Assembly (NCBI GenBank): GCA_900752535.1
Contig: CAADVV010000303.1
Location: forward strand, 1-14,581
DNA from: Bacteroidales bacterium
GTDB lineage: Bacteria; Bacteroidota; Bacteroidia; Bacteroidales; Muribaculaceae
Reading direction: 5' to 3'
Length of the DNA stretch: 14,581 bases
Positions 6,347 through 13,663 of the stretch are shown here, piece after piece (the stretch's first letter is position 1; every line of letters begins with the position of its first letter). The notes beneath the pieces were generated by a model. It worked only from the letters and a program-made list of their open reading frames with translations, searched no databases and was not told where the DNA came from. Both the position numbers and the translations under genes were made by a program.

Positions 6347-7016
6347 CCTGGTCATTTTTGCCGTCTGCATGATGCCACACTGGGCGAAAGCACAAATCAC
6401 GGCATCCAATCCGTTGGAATGGATGGCGTTGGCCGAGGGCAACGAGGTCATCAATGACCAGATAGAGAAACAGATAAACGGTCAGACGAAGACAGCGATG
6501 CTGCAGAACAGCATCGCCGCCGAGTTCAACCGCATTCACAAATGGGAGAAGCAATATAACAGCTATCTCAAGACGGCAAGCGGCTACGCTTCGTCGCTGA
6601 AAGCCTGCACCCACCTCTACAACGACGGCGTGAGAATCTTTCTCACGTTAGGGAAACTGGGCAACGCCATCAGGAACAACCCGCAGGGCATCATTGCCTC
6701 CATAAGCATGAACAACCTCTATATCGAGACGGCAACGGAACTGGTATCGGTCTTCACACTCCTGAATGACGCAGTGGCCAAGGGCGGCAAAGAGAATATG
6801 CTCACGGGAGCGGAACGCAGCAAGACCCTGTGGGCGTTGAACGACAAACTTTCGGCTTTCAGCCGGAAGCTACACCTGCTCTACCTGAGCATACGATACT
6901 ATACCCTCAATGACATGTGGAACAATGTGACGGCCGGGATGCTCGACCGCAACAATGGGGAGGCGGCACGGATGGCCATGACCCGTTGGCGCAGGGCTGC
7001 CGTCCTCGCACGATAA
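6327..7016 (+). CDS. Secreted helical protein, TraI/VirB5-like (paralogue 1)
   Basis: 229 aa, overlapping the PH-domain gene by 20 nt. Signal peptide at 1-22 (MKSR, hydrophobic core, AKA before Gln). The mature protein looks almost entirely helical with no membrane segment, so it is periplasmic. Features: KQYNSYLKTASGYASSL, HLLYLSIRYYTLNDMW ending at W198, and a basic end containing RWRR (W221). It aligns by eye with the next gene product: matching NSYL, IRY-T-ND-W and RWR elements in the same order, so the two are tandem paralogues. Size, signal peptide and helical content are those of VirB5-like minor pilin proteins and of TraI (DUF4141) of CTnDOT-type elements; the second copy shows the clearer DUF4141-like stretch. 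The assignment is by pattern only. There are no cysteines in the predicted mature protein except one in KACTHLY, so disulphides are unlikely. Confidence 0.75.
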   Translation: MKSRIISLVIFAVCMMPHWAKAQITASNPLEWMALAEGNEVINDQIEKQINGQTKTAMLQNSIAAEFNRIHKWEKQYNSYLKTASGYASSLKACTHLYNDGVRIFLTLGKLGNAIRNNPQGIIASISMNNLYIETATELVSVFTLLNDAVAKGGKENMLTGAERSKTLWALNDKLSAFSRKLHLLYLSIRYYTLNDMWNNVTAGMLDRNNGEAARMAMTRWRRAAVLAR

Positions 7017-7030
7017 AAACGGAACTGACA

Positions 7031-7714
7031 ATGAAACGGACGATTTGGATAGGCATCTTATTGTTGTGCATCGGCATCGGCAAGGCACGGGCGCAAAACG
7101 ACCCTGTACTGGCCGGAATGATCCTGCTCTATACCGACAAGGCGGAAAAGGAGCTGAAGAAACAGGAGAAAGTCATGCTGATGCAGACCACCGGACACCT
7201 GTGGACGAAAGAGGAAGTGAAAGCCACGACCGACCTGCAACGGGAGTTCAACAGCTATCTGGACTCTTTCCGGTCGATAGTCTGCTACGCGGCGCAGATA
7301 TACGGTTTCTATCACGAAATATCGAAGCTGACGGATAACATGGGTGACTTTACCAGACAGGTGAGCCGGAACAGCTCCCATGCGTTGGCCGTCGCCCTCT
7401 CCACGCAACGAAACCGGATTTACCGGGAACTGATCATGAACAGCGTGGAGATTGTGAACGACATCCGCATGGCGTGCCTTTCGGACAACAAGATGACGGA
7501 GAAAGAGCGCATGGAAATCGTATTCGGCATCCGTCCGAAGCTCAAGATGATGAACAAGAAACTGCAACGGCTGACCAAGGCGGTGAAGTACACGACAATG
7601 GGCGACATCTGGCGTGAAATCGACGAGGGAGCACGTCCGGTGGCCGGCAAACGGGACATAGTGGAAGCTGCCAAGCGACGCTGGCGGCAGATTGGAAGAA
7701 ATGTAAGACCTTAA
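7031..7714 (+). CDS. Secreted helical protein, TraI/VirB5-like (paralogue 2)
   Basis: 227 aa. I chose ATG 7031 over upstream in-frame starts (from 6917) because only this start gives a signal peptide (MKRTIWIGILLLCIGIGKARA, cleaved near residue 21 before Gln) and avoids overlapping the previous gene. The mature protein is helical and basic. MTEKERMEIV at 155-164, followed by a KL-rich helix, recalls the MTDKERMDV stretch I remember in CTnDOT-type TraI (DUF4141) proteins. FNSYL, VKYTTMGDIW (to W194) and RRWR (W218) repeat the pattern of the upstream gene product. The likely role is a periplasmic or surface component of a type IV secretion-like channel or pilus; this is inference, since no ATPase or channel gene is in the window. 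Spacing to the next gene is 14 nt. Confidence 0.77.
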   Translation: MKRTIWIGILLLCIGIGKARAQNDPVLAGMILLYTDKAEKELKKQEKVMLMQTTGHLWTKEEVKATTDLQREFNSYLDSFRSIVCYAAQIYGFYHEISKLTDNMGDFTRQVSRNSSHALAVALSTQRNRIYRELIMNSVEIVNDIRMACLSDNKMTEKERMEIVFGIRPKLKMMNKKLQRLTKAVKYTTMGDIWREIDEGARPVAGKRDIVEAAKRRWRQIGRNVRP

Positions 7715-7728
7715 AAAACAGACAATGT

Positions 7729-8394
7729 ATGGGCGTTTGGAGTACACTATTGAAATATGGCGGCAAGGCCGCAAAAGGTGTCGGTACGGCAACGGCGGCT
7801 ACCGGCAAAAGTATGGGTAAGGCAGTGCTGCACCCTTCGCAGACCTTGCGTGGTGCAGGACAGGCAGTCAAGACAGCGACTATCGGCGGTGCGGTCGGTT
7901 ATGTGGGCTGGGAGAAGCTGACCACCGACAAAAGCGTGGTGCGTATCGTGAGCGATGCCGTTGTGGGCGAATCCGTCACGGATACCATTGCAGGCACGGC
8001 GGACGGCGTGCGTGAACTAACGGGCAAGGCCGGAGAAGCCGTCAGTTCGGTCAGCGGTGCGGTAACCGGCATCGACAACAAACTGAACGGCGTGTCGAAC
8101 TTTTTGCGACAGGCCTCCGGTGGCGGAGGTCTTGATATGTTCGGCAACTTTTTCCGCAACCTTGGCAGCGGCAACGTGTCAGGGTTGAGCATCGCCGGAC
8201 TGGTTGCGGCGGCGTTCCTCATATTCGGACGCTTCGGCTGGCTGGGCAAGATTGCCGGCGCATTTCTCGGCATGATGCTCATCGGCAACAATGCGGGTGT
8301 CTTCCGCACGCCGGAGACAGAAAACGTGCAACGTACCCGTACACCTGACTTTTCGGCAGGGGAACAGGCACATGGCGGAGGAATGAGAAGATAG
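7729..8394 (+). CDS. Glycine-rich membrane protein, function unknown
   Basis: 221 aa. Start ATG 7729 is preferred; an out-of-frame ATG at 7725 opens no plausible protein. The first ~130 residues are rich in Gly, Ala, Ser and Thr with small-residue spacing (GGKAAKGVGTATAATGKSMG, TGKAGEAVSSVSGAVTG), resembling amphipathic or glycine-zipper helices. A GGGG hinge (131-134) precedes two hydrophobic stretches at about 152-167 and 171-186 separated by a short GRFGW turn, i.e. a membrane hairpin. The tail is polar. There is no cleavable signal peptide. The C-terminal hydrophobic hairpin resembles one in the 599-aa protein two genes downstream. Not recognised as a named family; its place between secreted T4SS-like proteins and wall-directed proteins suggests an envelope component. 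24 nt separate it from the next gene. Confidence 0.78.
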   Translation: MGVWSTLLKYGGKAAKGVGTATAATGKSMGKAVLHPSQTLRGAGQAVKTATIGGAVGYVGWEKLTTDKSVVRIVSDAVVGESVTDTIAGTADGVRELTGKAGEAVSSVSGAVTGIDNKLNGVSNFLRQASGGGGLDMFGNFFRNLGSGNVSGLSIAGLVAAAFLIFGRFGWLGKIAGAFLGMMLIGNNAGVFRTPETENVQRTRTPDFSAGEQAHGGGMRR

Positions 8395-8418
8395 AATACG
8401 AATCAAAATGGAAACAGC

Positions 8419-9554
8419 ATGAAATATACAGAAGAAATGATCCTGCAATCCGATAGCGGTTATTGTATGCCTTTCGAGGAACAGCAGGGCAAAGACGTGG
8501 AGCTGTCGCTCGGCTACGGCGAACAGACCGACCCGGTGACGGGCGAGAAATTCTTTCATCACGGCATTGACTTCAACGTGCGGTGCTATATGCTTTCCGC
8601 CCTTGCCAGCGGCATTGTGTCGGGCGTGGGCAACGATTCCGGACACGGCATCTGCCAGACCATCCGCTACGGGGAATATGAGGTGACATACGGAAACCTG
8701 TCCAATGTCTTCGCCCAATTCGGACAGCGTGTAAAGGCCGGACAGACGGTAGCTTTGAGCGGTGACAAACTGCACATGACCGTCCGCTTCAAGGGCGAGG
8801 AACTGAATCCGTTGGAATTCTTGACAATGCTGTACGGGAATATCCAGGCAATGCGTCAGGCCGGCGGACACGAAACCGACTATCCCTCCGGTGTAGAGAT
8901 GGAACTGGGAACCGATTATGACCGGGATAAGAGAGAGATAGAGGAACTGATGCTGCGCTTCCTGCCGCACTATATGGAGGATTTGCGGCATGGAGCATAC
9001 ACCTTGCCCCGAAATACGGAGCAGTCGCTACGCCACATCTTCACGGTGGGTGCGATGAAGGAGTATTTCTACGAGAATATGCCGAGCATGGCCAATCCGC
9101 TCGGACTGGGACATAAGGCCATGCCGCTGGCCTGCAAGGTGCAGAACCTCCTGATTGCGGATTTCCTGCATTACCTCGCCCTGCGGCATGATGTGTACCT
9201 CTCCACTGCGGGCAGTGACATAAAAAAAAACTCCATGACGAAGCCCTGACCTATGGCGGCATCATAGACCCGTTGGCGGAACTGGACATCGACATACAGA
9301 GTTTCGACATACCGAGGCTTGTCACGGTCTATCCCGACCGGGCGGGTGTGCGCTGGTGGACGAAGGCATGGTTCAACAACAGGGAAGAGGGCGAGACATC
9401 CGTCGAAATCGAACGGGAGCAGGCGATACGGTTCATGCAGGACAACATCGAAAAGGACGCATGGCTGGAAGAGTTCTTTCCCCGGCAGATGGAGGTTTAC
9501 CACAACGCCATCGAGCAGACGAAAGAACAGTTATTGAAACAGATAAATATATAA
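8419..9554 (+). pseudogene. M23-like pseudoenzyme, split by a -1 frameshift at an A9 run
   Basis: As read, the zero frame (8419-9249) gives 276 aa ending SDIKKNSMTKP-stop. Reading the -1 frame from the A-run (9222-9230) continues into KLHDEALTYGG and on to a stop at 9554, giving a 378-aa product. The tail has protein-like composition (RWWTKAWFNN, EEFFPRQMEVYHNAIEQTKE) and no good start of its own, so both parts form one gene. The site is a canonical slippery heptamer A-AAA-AAC (9225-9231), so this may be programmed frameshifting or transcriptional slippage, a real mutation, or a base-count error. Residues 30-140 follow the M23 fold: H47/D51 (HHGID) and H119 (KLH) keep the three zinc ligands, but the catalytic histidines are N93 (YGNL) and K117. 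No signal peptide. A four-codon ORF (ATG 8408) ends across the start codon. Probably a structural, non-catalytic protein. Confidence 0.75.
9222..9231 (+). other. Slippery site: A9 run with A-AAA-AAC
   Basis: Nine A residues (9222-9230) then C. In the zero frame the codons are AAA AAC preceded by A, the X-XXY-YYZ pattern of -1 frameshift sites. A zero-frame stop (TGA 9247-9249) follows after 15 nt. A weak hairpin CTATG/CATAG (9251-9267) lies about 20 nt downstream. Confidence 0.6.
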
Positions 9555-9562
9555 TACACAAT

Positions 9563-11362
9563 ATGGATGGAATCAAACATAGCCGGCAATTCGCAGAAAT
9601 GGAACGCCTCGTGAGCGACTATTTCCACTGCCACCTTGCGCCCGTCATGTCGAAGACACAGGCTTACCTCACGAAGAAACAGGGCGAGGAAATGAGGGAG
9701 TATTCCACCTCTTTGGGCGGCATACTCAGCGCGATGGCGTCTGCGGCACAGCCGATGGGCGACCCGTACCAGGTACTCAAGGTCACGGGCGAATGGAACT
9801 CGAAGACAACGGAGGACTATATCGGAATGTGCAAGGCGGAGATTACCGGCTCCAAAGAGATACAGCAAGACCTCGCATACATGGCCGGGCAATGGCGCGA
9901 TACTGTCGTGCAGGAAATCGGGCGCAAGCGTTACGATGAACTGTCGGAACAATTAGGCGGCGACCTTGCCTATGCCTATATGGACTACCGGGTGGAGGAA
10001 CTGATGATCGACCGGCTGGTCAAGGAGCGTATGCCGAAATCGTCAGCCGACTACATCATCCGCAAAGCCGCAGAATCAAGCCTGCTTGGACTTTCGCAGA
10101 CCTTCAACCGCTCGCCGCTTGCTGTGGAAATCGAGGCACGGGGCGAAGCCGCCTACCGTCCGAAAGGATGGGAAAAAGGCGCGGGTCGGGTACTGGGCGC
10201 AACGGCAGATACCGTGATGATGGGAGGCGTGGGTTCGTGGGCAACACTGGCGAAGTTTGTCGGGGCGGACGTGGCTATCTCGGCAGTCGCCTCACGCTTC
10301 GAGCCTGAAAAGCCTGATACGCTTTCTGTGGAAGAGTGTATAAGCAAAGGGGTGTTCGGCAGCGAACGGAACGTATTTACGGACTTCCGCAAGGAGGCTG
10401 CAACGGTACAGACGGGTGACAGTGCGCTCATCGTGGCCGCCAACGAGCGGTTGAAGAAGAAAATACCGGTGATGGATTTCAGTTTCCCGAAGTGGATGCA
10501 GACACCAAAGTTTACCCCTTTCCAAATGCCAGAAATACCCGGACACCCTGAAAAGAAGAATGAACGTGCCGAACGGTACAAGGATGTGCCGCTGGTCGTC
10601 GCTCCCGGACAGGAAGAAGCCTATTTGAAGCATTTGGAGAAATATAAGAATGCAACGGCTGTAACTGCCAAAAAGGAATCAACGCAGCCGGAGACGGAAC
10701 AGAGGGAAAAAGTGGAGAAAGAGGAACGGCAGGTGGTTATTCCACGTGAGGAAGAAAAGCAAGAGAGAGAGGCTGTGCAGACCAACACGAACGGATGGAG
10801 CGGATTGCTCAGTACGTTGGGATTAGAGGGATTGGGCGATATCACGGGCAACCTCGGATATGTCATGGCCATGCTGCCCGACATCCTGTTGGGGGCTTTT
10901 ACCGGCAAGACACAATCGTTGCGCTTTGGGGACAACCTGCTGCCGATAGCGAGTATTGTGGCCGGTCTGTTCGTGCGTAACCCGCTGCTGAAGATGCTCC
11001 TTGTCGGTCTGGGCGGCGCAAACCTGCTGAACAAGGCGGGACACGAGGCTTTGGGGCGACCCATGCCGTCCGCTGCCGAACAGACGGAGAACCAGTACCG
11101 CCGTTATCCCGATGAACCGCTCAATCCCCGTATTGTGAACCCGGTACTGCAAGGCAGTACGCTCATCGCCACGATAGACCGTGTGCCTTGTACCATCCAG
11201 CTCACGCCGACCGTCGCGGAGGCTTACCGTGCAGGGGCATTGCCGCTGAACACGCTGGCGAACGCCGTGCTTGCCAAGAGCGACCAGTTGCGCCATATCG
11301 CTTCGCAGAATTACGATGACGGACAGCGGGAAACGGTCGTGCGTACACGGGGCATCCAATAA
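9563..11362 (+). CDS. Large membrane-associated element protein, function unknown
   Basis: 599 aa. ATG 9563 lies 8 nt after the preceding stop; the frame is open upstream to 9356, but that part overlaps the frameshifted gene and is not used. Residues 1-200 are helical and soluble (FAEMERLVSDYFHCHLAPVM, then LTKKQGEEMREYSTSLGG, and repeated amphipathic helices). A weakly hydrophobic small-residue region lies at about 208-240 (GRVLGATADTVMMGGVGSW). A charged Glu/Lys/Gln-rich linker spans about 333-411. Then come hydrophobic stretches at about 433-448 and 459-490 (IASIVAGLFVRNPLLKMLLV, then GGANLLNKAG), and a C-terminal soluble domain (about 510-599) with STLIATIDRVPCTIQLTP. No signal peptide or known catalytic motif. 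It may anchor cytoplasmic factors to the membrane at the transfer site (inference). I do not recognise a named family; it is surely a real gene from length and context. Confidence 0.8.
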   Translation: MDGIKHSRQFAEMERLVSDYFHCHLAPVMSKTQAYLTKKQGEEMREYSTSLGGILSAMASAAQPMGDPYQVLKVTGEWNSKTTEDYIGMCKAEITGSKEIQQDLAYMAGQWRDTVVQEIGRKRYDELSEQLGGDLAYAYMDYRVEELMIDRLVKERMPKSSADYIIRKAAESSLLGLSQTFNRSPLAVEIEARGEAAYRPKGWEKGAGRVLGATADTVMMGGVGSWATLAKFVGADVAISAVASRFEPEKPDTLSVEECISKGVFGSERNVFTDFRKEAATVQTGDSALIVAANERLKKKIPVMDFSFPKWMQTPKFTPFQMPEIPGHPEKKNERAERYKDVPLVVAPGQEEAYLKHLEKYKNATAVTAKKESTQPETEQREKVEKEERQVVIPREEEKQEREAVQTNTNGWSGLLSTLGLEGLGDITGNLGYVMAMLPDILLGAFTGKTQSLRFGDNLLPIASIVAGLFVRNPLLKMLLVGLGGANLLNKAGHEALGRPMPSAAEQTENQYRRYPDEPLNPRIVNPVLQGSTLIATIDRVPCTIQLTPTVAEAYRAGALPLNTLANAVLAKSDQLRHIASQNYDDGQRETVVRTRGIQ

Positions 11363-11389
11363 TTCCATGAACAATAAAAGCATGATGAT

Positions 11390-13651
11390 ATGAAAGAAAA
11401 GTCGCAAATCGAGAAGAAAGCCGAGGCAAGGCAGGCGGAACTGCTGTCTGCCGCACTGAGCGGGGCGTCGAACGCTGGCGGCCATTGGCTCAACGTATCG
11501 GGCAAGGGATTTCCCCGGCTCTATCCGCAAGGGGGCTCGGCCAGCCCGTTCAATGCCCTCTTTATGGCCTTGCATTCGGACAATAACGGATGCAAGACCA
11601 ACCTGTTCACGCTTTACAGTGAAACCAAGGTACGGGGTGCTGCGGTGCGGGAGCATGAGCAGGGCGTACCGTTCCTGTTCTATAACTGGAACAAGTATGT
11701 CAACCGGAACAATCCGGATGAGACCATCGACCGTACCGCCTATCTCCAATTGGACGAAGAGCATAAGGCACAGTTCAAGGGTGTCCACAACCGGGAGATC
11801 CGCACGCTTTTCAATATCGACCAGACGACGTTGCCCTACGTTGACAAGCCGGCTTACGAGGATGCGGTAAAGCAGGATGGCAGTGTTCAGGAAAGAGGAT
11901 ATACCGAGGCGGACAACCGCAGGTTGCGCACCCGGTTCAACGACTTTCTATTGAAGATGCGGGACAACCTCGTTCCCGTGCGCTCGGACGGTAGCGGAGT
12001 TCCTCATTACGAGACGGACAAAGATGCGGTCTATATGCCGCGTCAAAAGGATTTTGAACATTACCACGATTATATGCAGGAAGCCTTGCGGCAGATCGTG
12101 AGTGCTACGGGGCATCAACAGCGGCTCGCCCGTGAAGGCATGGTCATGAAGAACGGCGTGGCCCCGTCGGAGGATGCGGTAAAATATGAAAGGTTGGTCG
12201 TGGAACTGGCTTCGGGTATCAAAATGCTGGAACTGGGACTGCCCGCCCGTCTGTCCGATGCAAGCCTGAAGACGGTGGATTACTGGTGCCGGGAGTTCAA
12301 GGAAAATCCGTGTATGATGGACGCTCTCGAAAGCGACGTGAACAATGCGCTTGATGTTATCCGAAAAGCGGAACGGGGCGAGAAAATTGAGTACGCCACC
12401 CTGCGAAACAGACGGCAGACCACGACCATGCAGGAACAGATGCACAAGCATTACTTTGTGGCGAATGAAATCCGCCAGCACCCGGACAAGGCGGCGAAAA
12501 GCATCGTCCTCGTCATAGACCGGGAGGCAAAATCGGCAGATGTCATTTTGCCGGCAGGAGCTTCGACCGAGGCGAACAACGAGATTCCCGGCATGAACAA
12601 GGGACGTATCGAACGGGCATTGCAGAAAGAGGGTATCGAGCAGGTGCGTTTCTATAATACTGACGGTGCATTGGGCTACAGACCCGATGACAGCTATTTC
12701 AATGAAAAAATGGTGACACTGGCCCGGTTAAGGAACTACACGTTGGAAAAGCTCTCCACGCTGGACGTGTCGGAGGCGGTCGGACGGGCGAATGAGGTCG
12801 GGTTCGATGCCGTGCAGATGATTCAGGACGACAAGAACCGTTGGGCACTCTATATCAAGCCGGAAAACAAGGAGGGGTACAGCGTCTATCCCGACAAGGA
12901 GGATGTGAACCGTTTTTTCTCCACGCTCAAGCAGGCGATGGACAACATCGACAAGGTACGGATGGAGCTGGCGCACAAGTATTATGCACTGGCGGAGGTC
13001 AAACCCGACCTGAAAGTGGATTTGTTCGGCAGCGATACGCCGGAGATTGACCTGAACCGTATTCAGCGTGTTGCCATCTTCAAGACCAGGCAGGATGGAA
13101 TCCAGTGTGTGGCAACCATCGACGGACAAAAGCTGCAGCCCCGCAGCGTCACTCCACAGCAGTGGCAACGGATGTGGGTGGCGGAAGACCGTGACGGCTA
13201 CAAGCGGCATTTGGCGGCTACGCTGTTTGCCGATGTGCTGCAAAAGGGACAATCCGTCGGGGAACAGAAAGCGGAAGAGCAGGTACGGCAACAGAATGAG
13301 GTGGTGGCGGAAAATCGGTCGGAAGAGACGAATGATGAAAATATGTCTCCGAAACGGCAGTTTTGGGACAACCTCAAGGAAAAGCATCCCGACGCCCTGT
13401 ATCTGATTCGTGCAGGAGAAGTCTATCGGCTTTATAATGAGGATGCGGCAAAGGGAGCTGATATATTGGGGATTACGATGAAGAAATATCCGGAACGTGG
13501 ATTTTCGGCTTTCGCAGAGTTCCCAAGGACGCAACTGGACAGCTATCTGCCCAAACTTGTCCGTGCTGGTGAGCGTGTCGCCATCAGTGAGATAGAGCTA
13601 CAGGATAAACGGCAGGACGAGCAGGAAACACATAGGGGTATTCATAGATAA
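11390..13651 (+). CDS. ArdC-type ssDNA-binding protein with C-terminal MutS domain I-like segment
   Basis: 753 aa, 27 nt after the previous gene. Residues about 30-155 match the ArdC N-terminal ssDNA-binding pattern (DUF1738): SPFNALFM, then TLYSETKVRGAAVREHEQG with VPFLFYNW, and FNIDQTTLPY. ArdC proteins protect incoming plasmid DNA during conjugation; the C-terminal zincin protease found in many of them is not visible here (no HExxH). Residues 160-640 form a long helical middle region with repeated mobile-element-type sequence and no named domain I can assign. Residues about 652-745 resemble MutS domain I: a MSPKRQFWDNLKEKHPDALY start, GEVYRLYNEDAAKGADILGI, then LDSYLPKLVRAGERVAISEI. The mismatch-wedge Phe-x-Glu is replaced by V678-Y-R680, so classical mismatch recognition is unlikely. 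No signal peptide: cytoplasmic, or possibly carried with the transferred strand. ArdC call fairly sure; MutS-like call good by motif order. Confidence 0.82.
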   Translation: MKEKSQIEKKAEARQAELLSAALSGASNAGGHWLNVSGKGFPRLYPQGGSASPFNALFMALHSDNNGCKTNLFTLYSETKVRGAAVREHEQGVPFLFYNWNKYVNRNNPDETIDRTAYLQLDEEHKAQFKGVHNREIRTLFNIDQTTLPYVDKPAYEDAVKQDGSVQERGYTEADNRRLRTRFNDFLLKMRDNLVPVRSDGSGVPHYETDKDAVYMPRQKDFEHYHDYMQEALRQIVSATGHQQRLAREGMVMKNGVAPSEDAVKYERLVVELASGIKMLELGLPARLSDASLKTVDYWCREFKENPCMMDALESDVNNALDVIRKAERGEKIEYATLRNRRQTTTMQEQMHKHYFVANEIRQHPDKAAKSIVLVIDREAKSADVILPAGASTEANNEIPGMNKGRIERALQKEGIEQVRFYNTDGALGYRPDDSYFNEKMVTLARLRNYTLEKLSTLDVSEAVGRANEVGFDAVQMIQDDKNRWALYIKPENKEGYSVYPDKEDVNRFFSTLKQAMDNIDKVRMELAHKYYALAEVKPDLKVDLFGSDTPEIDLNRIQRVAIFKTRQDGIQCVATIDGQKLQPRSVTPQQWQRMWVAEDRDGYKRHLAATLFADVLQKGQSVGEQKAEEQVRQQNEVVAENRSEETNDENMSPKRQFWDNLKEKHPDALYLIRAGEVYRLYNEDAAKGADILGITMKKYPERGFSAFAEFPRTQLDSYLPKLVRAGERVAISEIELQDKRQDEQETHRGIHR

Positions 13652-13655
13652 GGAG
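13650..13655 (+). promoter_or_regulatory. Shine-Dalgarno-like AAGGAG before the wall hydrolase gene
   Basis: AAGGAG overlapping the previous stop codon, 8 nt before ATG 13664. Optimal spacing and sequence, unusual for this block, and it supports the chosen start. Confidence 0.5.
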
Positions 13656-13663
13656 TGACGATT

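Noticed and set aside
6917..7030. N-terminal extension of the second secreted paralogue
   Set aside because: It would bury the signal peptide and overlap the previous gene. ATG 7031 gives a clean signal peptide.
8179..8991. Minus-strand open frame of 270 codons, and similar ones opposite 1893-2627, 7058-7792 and 10823-11788
   Set aside because: Each is antisense to a plus-strand gene with recognisable features, and none has a plausible start context or motif.
9273..9554. Independent small gene starting at TTG 9273
   Set aside because: The frame is open and protein-like back to the A-run at 9222-9230, joining it to the upstream M23-like protein. It is better explained as the -1 frame part of one gene.
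9356..9562. N-terminal extension of the 599-aa protein from ATG 9356
   Set aside because: It overlaps the tail of the frameshifted gene in another frame, and its translation (Gly/Arg/Asp-rich) is not protein-like compared with what follows ATG 9563.
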